From assembly GCA_022496205.1 (NCBI GenBank), contig WTXD01000063.1, positions 1 to 64,000 of the forward strand: a DNA stretch of 64,000 bases, read 5' to 3'. Below are positions 10,201 to 23,141 of the stretch, piece by piece (within the stretch, counting starts at the first letter, position 1; every line of letters starts with the position of its first letter). The notes below the pieces were generated by a model. It was given only the letters and a program-made list of their open reading frames with translations. It was not told the DNA's origin and searched no databases. The translations under genes were made by a program, and so were the position numbers. The stretch is from Gloeopeniophorella convolvens (taxonomy: Eukaryota > Basidiomycota > Agaricomycetes > Russulales).

Positions 10201-12652
10201 GGGACCATAGCTGGAACCGGCGGACAGGCAAATGCAACGTTCTTGACAGAGGCCTCATTCGGCGTTGCGCATGACAAGCTGGTCCAGGTCATCACCGACA
10301 TTCAGCCGTTCGAACCATACTGGGAGGAATTGAGCTCTGTCGATCTTTCGAGCAGAAACCTTGAGAGTGTCACAAGGTTGAAGGAGTTCTTGCCTCGGCT
10401 GCACACATTATCACTGTAAGTCAGAACTGGTATCAACCGTCCACGGTGCACCCTGACGTCCCACCAGTAATTCGAACCAACTCGCATGGCTCAGTGGAGT
10501 ACCCGCGACAGTCCGATCGCTATCAGTCGCTTGGAATAGGTTCGTCTCGTTCAAGACGGAAAGCGTCGCGTGAAGACTGACTTGCCGCTAGCCTGACGAG
10601 AGCTTCCTCCTTCAGTCATTTGTTGAACCTGGAAAACCTCGACATCAGTTACAACAACATCGACGGTCTGAGTCGTACGTCCCCCCTTTTGCTCTCTGCC
10701 GTGATTCCAGCCGACAGGTTTTACGTCCAGAACTGGAGTGTCTTCGGCATCTTCGTGAACTGCGTGCCGACGGGAATCACATCAAAACCTTGGACGGCTT
10801 GCAACGCATGGATTGCCTAGTCAAGCTTAGTCTCCAGAAGAACAGCATTGATAGTGCGGATTTCACACAATACTCTTGGTGCGCCTTTCTCCCGTACCGC
10901 CTATTATCGGAGAATGCCTAGCTGATTTGCCGTTTCATGCACCCCGCGTCACACCCTTGTCATCTTCCCTGTCATCCTCGCGCCTGGAATTCCTGGTCCC
11001 CGCGTGGCTTCGTTCCATTCCTTCACTCGCGCCTCCCTCCCTGCAGGCCTAGACTGGAAGTGCTAAACGTGAGCCAAAACCGGATTCAGCGTGTTGCCGG
11101 CTTGTCTCTTCTACCTTCTTTGGTGGTGTTGAACTTGGGTAAGCACTCGTTCTATCCACGGTCTACGCGGGCTGTTGGGGTCATCGGCGATGCGATCCTC
11201 CTCACCGCCGGTCTCCCGCGGCTGCTCCACAAGAGTTGAAACCTTCAGCCATCCCCCGCGTTGTTGTATCTCCCGCCTCGTGCTGTTTTCTCACACAGTC
11301 CTTGCGCCAATCTTCTCATTGCATTTGCTTACTTCTGCGGCCGCTATCTGATGCAGACAACAACTCCCTTGATGAGCTCGAAGCTCACGGCATCTTGCCT
11401 AGATTGCGCATATTGCGCCTCAGCGCCAACCGACTGAAGCGCCTCGACGCTAGTCGTTTTCCAAGTTTACGGACGCTCTACGTAGACAACAACTCCCTCG
11501 CCGAAATCAGTCACGCAAATCGACTGAACAAGCTCGAGAATTTGAGCCTCCGCAACCAGGGAGGAAAGGGTTTGTGAGTTGCTTCGACACCCACTTGACG
11601 GCCCCTCGCCATGTCTGACCTTATACAATCAGATCCCTGCCGATATGTGACGTGCGAGATGTCAAACGATTATATTTGTCCGGTAAGTGAAGTGGTCTAT
11701 GGTAGACAGGAGGTCGACATATCATGCCAATCTGATTTGACTGCGTTGGACAGGCAATGCTCTCCCGCCGGACTTTCTCTCGGAGCCATGCTACAACCTG
11801 GTTTACCTTGAAGCTGCTGCCTGTAGGCTTTCCAAGCTCCCTACAAACCTCTCCACCCTCGTGCCGAATCTTCGGGTGCTCAACCTCAATTACAACTTCC
11901 TCGACGACGTGAAACCCCTCGAAGGCTTGCGGAGGCTTAATAAGCTGACGATCATTGGATCGAGACTCAAAGGCACAAAAGGACTCATCAAAGTGCTGAG
12001 GGGGTGTCCTGACGTGGAAATGGTCGATTTCAGGTACGCGCGTGGCTCGCTGGCTTATCTCGTCATCTGCTTTCCCCTTCCTTCCTTTATTCGACCCCTT
12101 TCTTTCTTGCCCGGGTCGTCGATCAGACAGATCACGGGCGATTTTCGATGCGTGTCCCACACTACTTGCACCATCACCCTTTTGCTCTTGGAACTTCTAC
12201 ATGTGGCTCACCACGACGCTCTACTTTCTAGGATGAACCCATGCACCTTGGGGTGGTACCTGCCGCTGCTTGTCAAAGATGTGCCTGGGGCGCTCCAGCC
12301 ATCTGAGGCTGCACAGCGTGCGAGCGGGGGAAAGCGCGGTCAAGGCACTGCTGCACCCTCGGGGCCGGATTTGGGCCAGAAGGGGGGGTCCGGAGCGACC
12401 TCCAGGGGTGGGAACAGGGACGACCCTCGTGACGGAACAAGCGGCGATGCGCCAGCGGTGTCGTGGCACGAGCTGGATGCAAAGTTCCGTCGAGATCTGC
12501 CGGACGAAGCCTATATCGGTCGGCTAACGTATCGCGGCCTGGTTATGCGGGCATGCTCGAAGGTGCGCATGTTGGATGGGGTTGCTGTTAGCCGGAAAGA
12601 GCGGGAAAAGGCCGAAAAGCTCCTCGAAGGGGTTGCACGAGCCAAGGGGTGA
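7298..12652 (+). CDS. cdc11: SIN scaffold protein, Cdc11/Nud1 family
   Basis: Exons: 7298-8348, 8425-9978, 10034-10415, 10468-10539, 10592-10674, 10731-10878, 11047-11138, 11357-11573, 11633-11682, 11754-12033, 12232-12652; 1449 residues. The first two thirds are low-complexity Ser/Pro-rich sequence after a conserved-looking start (RPGWQTDELQDEW). From about residue 980 there are leucine-rich repeats, then the block MNPCTLGWYLPLLVKD (about 1310) and a C-terminal AEKLLEG segment typical of Nud1/Cdc11. Family role: docks the septation initiation (mitotic exit) kinases at the spindle pole body. Exon 2/3 joining is the least certain: the donor at 9979 was chosen because it keeps frame and gives a 55-nt intron. 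The copia element lies about 240 bp upstream, so promoter effects are possible. Confidence 0.85.
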
Positions 12653-13975
12653 GGCGCGGAATGAAAACGGCCGCGGAAACTCGGGAGGGCTAGTCAGGTG
12701 GTGCATCCGTACTCTACGGCACGGTGGAGATAGTACAGGTGTGTTAGCATTGTTTATTGCGTGGGTGTGATCTACATTGGCCACGGGGGGGTGGATATCT
12801 TGTTTGGCAATCTTCATTCATGCTGTGCGCTTCCGGACGTGATGGTTCCCTGATATCTGGTCATGCGTAAAGCTAGATATGGACACAATGCAAGCAATGA
12901 GTCGCGAAGGGTACGGCATTATCTAAGCGCACGAGAGCCAAAGCGTGATGGCGGTGATGGGACTGCAGTTTTGGCTCCTAGGTGATCATCAACGGCGGGG
13001 AAAGGGACGTCTGCGATGCACGCACGGTGGAGAGAGAGCGCACCAAGCACGCAGGCGGTCGAGGCCATCCGCACGACGGCCCCCGTCACTGTGGGCCGGG
13101 GCCGGTGATGTAATCCCCGGAGAGCGGGCCTGCCGGCAGAACTCCGCGATGCCAGGCAACGCCCAGGCAGTGGTGCCTTGATTTAATTAAGCTAAGAGTC
13201 CTCGATTTAGCAGTTATGGAATGTTCAGCATACAGGTTCCGTAAGCGAGCCCTTTCATGTAGCCAATTCTGGATGGGCCCCGCGCACACCGTCCTTCTCC
13301 CTTGGTCCGAGTCGCAATCGCTGTGGGCAGGGAAAACAGACCGCCTGAAATCGCATGCAGGGCCAACGGAGGTTTCGCTCGTCGCCGCGCACCAGCAACG
13401 ATCATGGGCCCGCGGAGGGGGCGTTGGCCACGTTCCACGGCGCGCTCCCATTTCTAGACACGATCCGGTGAGACAGGTACCCGATCCGATCCCGGGCGTG
13501 CGGCGGGGACGCACAGGAATGAAGGCAGTACACACTCACGGGACGGGACAAAGGTTGGCGCCCGCAAGGGAAGATCTGGGAAGATATTAACTAAGGTACA
13601 TGCAGGGCGGGGACTGCAGTTGCGCGAGCGCTGTACGGTTGGGCGCACCTGGAGGAGATTGCAAAAAGGGGACGGGAAGGAGCCAGGAGGCGGGCGGAGG
13701 TAAGTTTATTCGTTCGCGTAATTATGCCCTCGCCTCGGGAAGCATGGGATCAATTGAACCTGATTCGACCTGAAATCTTGCGTCGAGTCCAGCGTTCCGG
13801 CGAGAGAGCTCTCTTTTTCACGATGGTCTGGCCTTCTATGTGAGCATCGCGGCATCGCCGACCATCATCTCCGTTTCCAACGAACACGATGCATATATAA
13901 ATCGCTGTGTATCATTCAGTTTCGATCTGCTCAAAGTCCCTGATCCTTCGTCCTCCGCGCTTTCCTCCTGCCTCC
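12653..13975. other. Gene-free interval
   Basis: No supported coding sequence; the open frames here lack family resemblance and splice context. The last 600 bp should hold the promoter of the homeodomain gene. Confidence 0.5.
13894..13902 (+). promoter_or_regulatory. TATA box of the homeodomain gene
   Basis: TATATAAAT lies 74-82 bp before the ATG at 13976, followed by a pyrimidine-rich stretch, as in many fungal promoters. Consensus and position are the only evidence. Confidence 0.5.
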
Positions 13976-16299
13976 ATGACCGATATCAAGAGCGAGGGCC
14001 AGGATTTCTTCGCAGACGCATACAACAACCTAGGAGCACTCCCGTTCGAGACAGACGAGTGAGTTGTTAGCCCGATCTCTTTTCGTGATCTTTCTTTTCT
14101 TTTTCGGCTTCATGCATTGTGTCACCTGTCAAACCGCCACGAGAGTGTGTCATTCGCTGGGCCGAAGCGTCCTCCCTCCCCACCCTCCCGGGCTGGATCG
14201 TGCTCTCCGTTGTGATCCATCACGTTGTCGTTTCTCATGCCCTAAACCGGCGCTGATCCCCGTCGTCTTTTCTTGCTGATTGACTTTATAGCAAGTTCGC
14301 CCTCCTCGGTCGACGCGCGCCAGACCACAACTCCACCGCCTTTTCTGTGTTCACATCTGCTGTCACCGCATACCCTCCTTCTGCCTCGGTATCCCCGGTA
14401 ATCGCCAGGTCGGTGCCTCTCCTCCCACCCTTCTTTCCGTGATCTTCCCAGTTCTGACCCCCCTTCTTTTTTTCCAGCTCCCCAGACCTCGAGTGCGACT
14501 ACTTTAACAGTTCGAGCATGTCTTCCGTCACCTCCGTTGATTCGGAATCCTCCCCACGCCCTGACAAGCGGCCTGCCTCCCCAGTGCAGTCCCCGCAGCC
14601 AAAGCGTTCTCGTCCTGAGCTCTCGCTGGACAATTCTACCTGGGAGGGAGACAGCGCTCCTGCGAACGCGGACGAGCAGTCGTCGATCGTCTCGGGAAGC
14701 CCTCGTATACAGCTACCCTCCATCTTTTCGACATTCGAAGATCGTTTTCGTTCAGAACATCGACGTGCTTCCCTGCCAACGCTTTCCTCGGAGCTGAGTT
14801 CCCGTAGTCGGCTCCCTTCAGTGGCGCCGACATCCCGAGGCCTGACATCTGCCACTCATACCCCGTCGGCTTTATCTTCCTACCAGTTCCCCCCTCAGTC
14901 TGCTCTGGACCCCGACGACAAGTCGTCATCTAGGCCAAAGCTCGCAGCTGACACTCAACTTGGCTTGTCCTTCCCAGACCAGGCCTCTCTTCCCAGTGCG
15001 GCAACTCTTTCCAGTTCAGGCACGACTGCCTCCTCATCGACGTCGCCGTCTTTTTCGACGTCAAATTACAACTCACCGCTTTCGGCAGACTACAACCTAC
15101 CCCGCGCTCACCTCCCATCCCTTCAATTTTCTGATTCCGAATCTTGGAACACAGCAAACGCCCCAGGTGCATCGCTTCCGGGGATTATACGGCCAAACTC
15201 CACCCCGGGGCCGATATCCAGCACGAACGCGCCATTAAAGTACGACGACAGCCTTCGTCACTCCTCTCTGAGTAGTTCGTATACATTCCCTCCCGCTGCA
15301 CCAGTGTCCATGTACGGGAATGTTGCACGCATCTCGGGCCAAGCGGAACGGCGGGCCTCTTACGCACAATCCTCCACAGCGGATGCCGCGAAGGAAGAAT
15401 GGAACTTCCCCTCCCAGGATGGCATGCTTCTCCATCCTGCATCCTCTAATGGTACTGCTCCGTCTCCCTCACGGACCCCTCCCGCTCCCGCTGCCCCGTC
15501 GTCGCTTGTCGACCGCCCCCAGAAAAAGCGCGGAAAGCTACCCAAGCCGACGACGGATTTCCTCAAAGACTGGCTTCATCGACATTCGGATCATCCATAC
15601 CCTAGCGAGGACGAGAAAAAGCAGCTATGTGCTGCTACTGGGCTAAGCATGAGCCAGGTTTCTAACTGGATGATTAACGTAGGTTTTACTGGGCTCGTAT
15701 CTTGAATCATGCTGACACATTGATCACCTTAGGCTCGTCGACGTATCCTTGCACCAGTACATCGTCCGTCCTCCGGGCCGGCGACAACCCATCCCCTCCC
15801 ATCACAACGTAGCGGTGCGACACACTCGGGTGTCTCTACGAGCACGCTACTCCGCCGCGCTTCGATGCCCACCGACAGTCTACAGCTTTACCACCCCCTA
15901 TCGCTCCAGTCCATTTCCCACTCTAGCTCTGGCTCGATTAATTCTGATCCGTACTACCCGTCTTCCAGCCAGCGGAGCCTTCTCTTGGAGAACGGATACG
16001 GCGGGCGTTCCTCGTCCATGATGGGCAGCTATGCACCGCACTCGGGCGGAACCGGCTCCGGCTACACCTTCCCAACGCCGACGTCTATTTCATCACACCA
16101 GCAGCCGGTGTATGGAGTTGGTAACCAGCATAGTTCTTCCTACATGTCATCGCATGGCCCATTATCTGGCAACAGCGGCCACGGGTACTACCCCCAGCAG
16201 CACCAGCAGCATCAGCAATACCTATCTGGGACACACCAGGATCGGGGCACCCCAACGCCATCCAGTGGGTCGGGCCCTGGGTATCATCCGCCGCAGTGA
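13976..16299 (+). CDS. TALE-type homeodomain transcription factor
   Basis: Exons 13976-14058, 14292-14408, 14478-15678, 15733-16299; 655 residues. The homeodomain is at about 416-475, starting KKRGKLPKPTTDFLKDW, with the long first loop (HRHSDHPYP) of TALE/KN homeodomains and a recognition helix NWMINARRR. An intron splits it after NWMIN. The rest is Ser/Pro/Tyr-rich and probably disordered, with a Gln/His run near the C-terminus. Expected to be a nuclear DNA-binding regulator; homeodomain proteins of this kind affect fruiting and growth in other mushrooms, but nothing here shows its target. The start is the first ATG after a TATA box. Confidence 0.85.
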
Positions 16300-17782
16300 A
16301 CCCGTCGCGGCGTGATGAATGTTGACGCCCTTGTTCCATTTCCCGCCTAGTGTCACGTATTGCCCAGTCGGGAGTAGGGTGGACTCAACGTACAATCGGG
16401 GCGATGCTATGCTAGTCGGAGGTGCACGGTACGATGCTCGGCTGTGAGGGGTCTGTGGACGCCCGCGAAAATGGAGGGTTTGTACGTACAATTCATTTTT
16501 TTCTTGCTGCTCTACACGCCCATCCCCTCGCTCGGACTTTGCTCTGTATAGAATACGCGCTTTGTCTGTGATCACCACCGCTTTCAGTTCCGTGTTGTTA
16601 TAGTTATCGCACATCTTGTCCTCTTGTTGCTTAGCGCACATCTGCATCACCGCCACAATCCGTTGGATATATCTTAGAATACCTCTAGCAGTAATATACC
16701 CTGCTGTGCTTTGATTTCACTTGCCTCGAGTGGCTGCGGTGAATGGACACAATGGAAGCACCCCACGTTTCATAGGTTCGCGCCGCCAATAGTTCAATGG
16801 GTGTTGGTCCGAGCGCCAAGCGCTGAGCATCGAGAGTGACGAAACTACTTAGAAAGTAAACTCAACACAGACGTAAGTACGCGCGCCTGCTGCTTTCCGA
16901 GTATGCGAGTCTAAAACTTACATCCATTCTGATATCAGAGCCCACGACGCACTTGATGACACGGTGCACGGAGAATGCCACGAGGCATAGCTTCCGCAAA
17001 CTCGCGGTTCCGGTAACGTGGCAATACCCATGGACTCACGGCCCTTGTCTAGATGGGCCAGCGGTGCGAGTGGCGCACCTGGAATTTCAATCCGCACCCC
17101 TGTCCGATTTCCACGCATGGATGAGCACAGCTGCCGCACTTTTTTTCCGCGTCGCCGAGTAAATGGACAAAGCAGTAATTCACACCCGAGGAAATACAGC
17201 ATCAACATTCAGCTTGCGTACACGCGCTTGTGGCTGATGAGAAGCTGGAATGTTCTTGACTAAGGCTTCTGGCTCGGAACAGCCCAACATCAAAATAGAA
17301 CCTCGCAGGGCCGAGGAAGGCAATGAATCGGGCACGAAGCTCGACTGCAGGAGAGGCATGAGCTTAGATTCTCATCACACGCCTGAGCCTTCCATGGCTT
17401 TTACTTATGAACCAACGCGCGCTTAGACCTCCAATGGCGGACAGCGTCGGCCGAGTGCTCACGGACGCACGTGACGCACGTGACAAGCGTGTCTGCGTGC
17501 GGCCGCCGAACGCCAGTTGCAGCGCGGCACGATCGAGCCGGGCTGGTCTTGTGTTACTCCAAGTCTATCTCAGCCTGAGCTGCCACCGCCACGGGATCCC
17601 GTCGTTCCCCTAAAGTGGGCCACGGGATAGCGTCACCCCACTCCATGTGATGTGCGCACTACAATTCCGCTGGGAAATAGGAGCATATGCGCAGCATAAA
17701 GAGCCATCACCATTCGTTTGCCGTCCGACCAGGTCTACATCTCTTTTCCTTCCAAGCGCCACTCAGCACAGCTTTGCCCACC
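16300..17782. other. Gene-free interval
   Basis: About 1.5 kb without a supported gene. The first part should be the 3' region of the homeodomain gene, the last part the promoter of the dehydrogenase. The only motif that stands out is the CACGTG pair at 17467-17484. Confidence 0.45.
17467..17484. promoter_or_regulatory. Two adjacent CACGTG (E-box) repeats
   Basis: The 9-bp unit GCACGTGAC occurs twice head to tail, about 300 bp upstream of the dehydrogenase start. CACGTG is the core site of bHLH regulators. The function is inferred from motif and position only. Confidence 0.4.
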
Positions 17783-19730
17783 ATGACGAAAATGCGCGCT
17801 GTCGTTTATGATGAACCTTTTAAGGTTTCCGTCCAACAGGTCGACAAGCCTGAACTCCTCCATCCTAACGACGTCATCGTGAGAAGTAAGTAGGCTGTCA
17901 CCAGGTCTCGATGCACGTCGCTCATAGGTAATCAAAGTCACAACTTCATGCATCTGTGGAAGGTTATATTTATATTCTCGACTCTAGCTGTCTGCTAGCT
18001 AACGCCTTCCGCTTCAGCGATCTTCACATGTATGAGGGCCGTACTGGGGCCGAGCCCGGTATCGTCTTCGGGCATGAGAAGTATGGCAGTACTCATTGTG
18101 CATGTATTACGGCTGTTGATTGTTCGCCAGCATGGGCATAGTCGATCAAGTTGGCGAGGGTGTCCAGGTAGCCCATGTTTGGATCGCCTCCGACTCGGCT
18201 TCTCACAACATATTTTAGCTTCTCAAAAAAGGAGACCGTGTTGTGATGCCCTTCAATGTCGCTTGTGGACATTGCCAGAATTGCGAGGAGGGAAGGTCGG
18301 CCTTCTGCACGGTTGTGAACCCTGGTTTTGTGAGTGATGTTATGCCGACCCTTGTTTATGCTCATGCTTGTCTGCATCCAGGCTGGCGGGTAGGTTCATG
18401 TATCATCCATAGTAATTCTTTTTCACACCACGCCCACGCTGTTCCCCAGAGCTTACGGGTAAGCGAACCTGCTGCTGATTATATGTTAGTTCTCTTCACA
18501 TGTGATGTGTCCAGATATGTGGCCATGGGCCCCTATCAAGGTGGCCAGGCTGTAAGTCGTCACATTTCCTGTGATGCGCATCATCTAATCTCCCAATAGG
18601 AATATGTCCGGGTTCCGTTTGCCGAATTCAACGCTCTGAAGCTCCCACCCGGGAAGGAGCACGAGGCTGACTTTGCGCTCCTCGCAGACATATTTCCCAC
18701 AGTGGGTAGTCCGTCTTTGTCGAGCTGTTCCCGCTCATCGTGTACCGCAGGGTTGGCATGGGGTAGAACTCTCGGTAGGTCGCTTCGCCACCTCGGGCTG
18801 CTCTTGCGTCTGAAGGTTATTCGCGCCTTCAAGGGCTTCAAACCTGGTGAATCCATCGCGGTCTTCGGTGCTGGGCCCGTCGGTTTGATGGCGGCATACT
18901 CCGCTACTCTCCGCGGAGCTGCAGAAGTATATGTTGTTGACCACGTCCCCGAGCGCCTGCGGAAAGCGGAGGAGATCGGGTGCATCCCTATCAACCTGAG
19001 CAAAGGGGACCCTGCAGACCAGATCAAGTCGCGCCGCGGGGGGTAAGTGTCACCATGCGCATGCATCTCACAGTATTCACTTGGTTTATCACGTCTTCAG
19101 AAGAGAAGTCGATCGAGGCGTCGACGGTGAGCGTTTAGTTCTCACGCACATGGCTTGTGATTCCTGATGTTTCTCCAGCCGTGGGCTACCAGGCGGTAAC
19201 TTCCGACGGGAAGACTGAGCAGCCGAATGCTGTTCTGGAGGCGCTGATCGCCGTCGTGCGCCCAACCGGTGGGCTCGGAATTCCAGGGCTCTATGTTCCG
19301 AAAGATCCTGGTGCACCTGACTCCAATTCTGCAAAGTACGTCAGTCCATCATGAGCGCGTCTGCTCTCTCATCAAGGTCTACTGCAGGGGCTATATCACT
19401 TTCCCGTTCGGTTCGCGTCCCTGCTTCCCGTAGGTGACAGCATCTATTGATACTGTTCCCTACCCACAGGCAAGCTCTTCGAGAAAGGATTGACGGTGGG
19501 GACAGGACAATGCAACGTCAAGGTATTACTCGTGCCTATCGCTTATTGCAGGCTATATCTAATCGCTTTAACAGAAATATAACCGGTACCTCCGCGACCT
19601 AATCGTAGCTGGGAAGGCCAAGCCCTCCTTCGTGGTTTCTCATGAAGTCGCGCTTGAGGGTGCTCCTGATGCGTACGTCAAGTTCGACAAGCGCATTGAG
19701 GGCTACACGAAGGTCCTTCTGCACCCTTGA
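17783..19730 (+). CDS. Zinc-dependent dehydrogenase, formaldehyde dehydrogenase-like
   Basis: Sixteen exons: 17783-17885, 17938-17962, 18018-18080, 18131-18167, 18219-18329, 18382-18389, 18450-18458, 18515-18551, 18600-18701, 18751-18774, 18834-19042, 19101-19126, 19179-19335, 19388-19410, 19470-19522, 19575-19730; 380 residues. Medium-chain alcohol dehydrogenase fold: catalytic zinc ligands in CICGSDLH and FGHE, structural zinc CGHCQNC-x7-C, and the NAD-binding glycine motif AVFGAGPVGLMAA. The residues around GFAGGAYGYVAMGPYQGGQ and the overall length fit the glutathione-independent formaldehyde dehydrogenase branch. Two exons are only 8 and 9 nt, yet they rebuild an unbroken family sequence. 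The substrate is not provable from sequence. Confidence 0.88.
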
Positions 19731-20186
19731 GAACTTACGCTCGAGGCTTCGTAAAGTAAGGGTTTGGTTGGACCTTCCGACTCGTGATAAACATGTCTGC
19801 GGGATCGAGTTTAGTAGTTGGGCAAAAGTGTTTGTCGTGTAGGATGTATATGAGTGTACGAGCACCAGAGACATGCGTCGCGAATAAAGATTGGGTGTCT
19901 TCCTACATCAATCAGTTTCGCTCCTCCGGCATAGTATTATATATACATCATAGCGCGTAGTTTAGCACCTCGACGGCGGAACAGTTGAACCTCACACCGA
20001 GTCCTACTCAAGGGGCGCGCCGCGTGGCACGGGGGCGATCTGACACGTGATTCACGTGCTCGTTTCATCTCATCACGAGACCGGAACTCTTCCAAAATTT
20101 CATTTCTCGCGTGGTGTGTATCCGACCGGTCCACGGGTCGGCTGCGCGGATTGCGGTGCTATCCACACCAGTCCACACCTCATTCG
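19731..20186. other. Gene-free interval
   Basis: Holds the dehydrogenase 3' end and the helicase promoter. A TATATATA-like run lies near 19938, too far from the helicase start to be assigned. Nothing else seen. Confidence 0.4.
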
Positions 20187-22913
20187 ATGTCAGTGGTTGC
20201 GGGAAACCCAAGGACACCGCCGCCGCCCAAGTACAGACCGGCTTACCCGCGGTCTTCTCTGAGCTCCATGCTCGGTATCCCACACTTGCCATTTACCGAG
20301 TCGCAGCCGCGCCACACTCGCGCCAGTAGCATTCAGAACGGCGACCCGACGACCAATGGTTTCTCTTCTGCATCCAGTAACGAGAAGAAGAGGCCGGCTG
20401 TGTTCATGACCGATTCCGAAGATGACGGGCCTCCTTCGGTGAAATTCACCCACTCTACCAGTGGGCACAAGCGTCAAAAGTCCAACAAAAATAGCCACGC
20501 AAGCGGCGCTTTTCCTTCCATCAACGGAACAAAGGGTTCCCAGTCTCTGCAGGAACAGAGAGAGCGGCTTCCAATCGCTCGAGGTGCGAGATGTTATGCT
20601 TGAGCATTGATCCGAGTGTTCTTATAATGCTGCATAGGACGGGAGGCACTTGTGCGCAGCATTGCAGCCAACGATGTGACCATCATTCTCGGAGAAACAG
20701 GGTCTGGGAAGACTACCCGTACGTTCCTGCCTCACTGCTCTTCCTGCCTCTCGTTGATTCATTCATGCATAGAACTTCCACAGTACCTTCTCGAGGATGG
20801 CACTTATCGCGGTCAGATCGCTGTCACGCAACCTCGCCGTGTTGCTGCAACTTCACTTGCTGCTCGCGTCTCCGCAGAGCAAGGGAAGTCCCTCGGTACG
20901 CTCGTCGGCTACTCAGTGCGCTTTGACGAGCGTGTGGGTCCTGACACCCGTGTCAAATATCTGACCGACGGAATGCTCGTTCGTGAGATGATGACTGATA
21001 CACTCCTCACTCGTTACGATGTCGTCATCGTGGACGAAGCACACGAGCGCACTCTACGTACAGACATCGTGCTCGCCAGCCTGAAGCGCATCCTATCCTT
21101 GCGGAATGGTTCCGGCACCAGTGCCAATGCTAAGGGAAAGGGAAGGGCTAACCCGCTGAAGGTGGTCATTATGTCCGCGACTTTGGATGCTGAAAAGTTC
21201 AGCAAATTTTTCAATGGGTTCGTCCGGCCATTATCCACTCTTCTATTGAATTCTCAGCATCAGACCAGTGCTCCCGTCCTCTACGTGAAAGGCCGTCAAC
21301 ACCCAGTATCCATATTCCATGCATCCAGCAGCCAAAATGATTACCTCGACGCCGCGTTACGGACTTTCTTTCAGATACATGTTGACAGACCTCCAGGCGA
21401 TGTCCTTATATTCCTCCCAGGTAGTCCTATGCATCTTACTTGTCTATCCAATGCGAACTTTGAAATTGTGCAGGACAAGACGACATCGAGAGTCTAGAGA
21501 GCTCTTTGCGCACTTATGCCAGCCAACTTCCTCAAAATGTGCTCGGCGTGACTATATGTCCACTATATGCGTCATTGCCAAATGCACAACAAACAAAGGT
21601 TTTCCTTCCGACACCCCCTGATTCCCGCAAGTGTATTCTCGCAACCAACATTGCGGAAACTTCTATCACCATTCCTGGAGTGAGATATGTTATAGATTCT
21701 GGGAAGCAAAAAGAGAAGAGGCATCTGGCCAGGATAGCAGGGAGTGGTAAGGTCCATACGCTCGATCGCTCGATCACGCTGAGTCGCATAGGACAGGATT
21801 TGATACCTTGCTGACGACGGATATCACCAAGTCCTCTGCCATGCAACGTGCTGGACGCGCCGGACGTGAGGGTCATGGATATTGCTTCCGTCTGTATACA
21901 GAGGATGCGTTCGACTGCATGGCCTTGACAGCCGAGCCAGAAGTACAACGCAGCAGTCTCACCTCTGCATTCTTACAGCTGAAAGTCATTGGGCAAGATT
22001 TGGACTCAATGCCGTTCATGGATAGGCCCGACCAAGAGTCAAGTATGTTCTTTCTTTGCAGACAGGTAGCATCGTCGATGCTGATGGACTTAGTTGGTTC
22101 AGCTCTACGAACGCTCTGGCTCCTTGACGCCGTCGACAACTCGCGTAATCTGACGGATTTTGGTCGTTCACTTGCCATGTTTCCGCTTGAGCCTCAGCAT
22201 GCCGCGATTTTGCTTGCCTCGGTGAAGAACAACTGCACTAGCGAGATCATCTCTATCCTCGCCTTACTTTCATCTTCCGCACCTCTCTTTCCCGACTCCT
22301 CCTCGCAACGTGATGAGGCCCAAGAGGCGCGTGCGAAATTTCGACATCCGTCCGGTGACCATTGGACAATGCTGAACGTGTTCCGCTCGTACGACGAAGT
22401 ATGTACCTCGGAGGGCAAGACTGGGCAAAAGGAATGGTGTAAACGGAGTTTCGTCAACCAGCGTGCGCTCCGTGAGGCAGGGGATATTCGGAGGCAGTTG
22501 CGGGGTGTTTGTGATCGGATGCACGTTGATTGGAAGTTATCATGTGGAAACGACGAGGGCCCCGTGTTGAGGAGCTTGTTGAGAGGCCTTTTGCAACATG
22601 TCGCGTTCTTGCAGCCTGACGGCTCCTACAAACAAGTGATGGGCCCTTCGGTACGTATGCCAGTCAAGTGTGCGTCAAACTATGCTGATACTCCTCTCAG
22701 ATCGTCAAGATCCATCCAGGGTCGTTCTTGACCGACAAGCGTTCGCCCGCAATCATTTACAACGAGCTCGTGAGTCGCGTTGTTCCCCGGGTCTGACATG
22801 CCGTGACGTCAGCACAGGTGTACACGACGAACATCTACGCTCGCCAAGTGTCGGCGATATACAAGTCGTTCATTGCGGAGTTTCCCAAGCTCAGTGGCAC
22901 GAGATTATCGTAA
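20187..22913 (+). CDS. DEAH-box RNA helicase, DHX33/Dhr2-like
   Basis: Exons 20187-20583, 20638-20718, 20773-21217, 21269-21420, 21474-21746, 21797-22042, 22094-22650, 22701-22769, 22818-22913; 771 residues. Motif I GETGSGKT (about 151-158), motif Ia [12 protein letters not shown] at 247-250, SAT (VIMSATLD), motif [14 protein letters not shown] and motif [11 protein letters not shown] are all present, followed by the HA2 and OB-fold regions of DEAH helicases. Size and lack of long extensions fit the DHX33/Dhr2/Prh1 group, linked to ribosome biogenesis in yeasts, but other short DEAH helicases are possible. The acceptor at 22093 was chosen over one at about 22111 because it gives the conserved ...[10 protein letters not shown]. 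The ATG at 20187 is the first in frame. Confidence 0.87.
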
Positions 22914-23141
22914 TGGCGTGTACATATGTAGTAGCTATCTAAGTAGGCTGAAGCCTCAGCAGCGTCGGACAGCGCTTGCATCGTGCCAGGTGTGATAGTG
23001 ACGCGTCGGCGAATCTCGGAGTTGACGGTCAAGCCGGGAGCCAATTAAAGCGGTGTGTTGGCAAGGTCCGGGACTCTGCAAGGAACTCTCATCATCCCTC
23101 TCCGTCCCACTCCCTTCACCGTCGTCCTCGACCCCTTCGCT

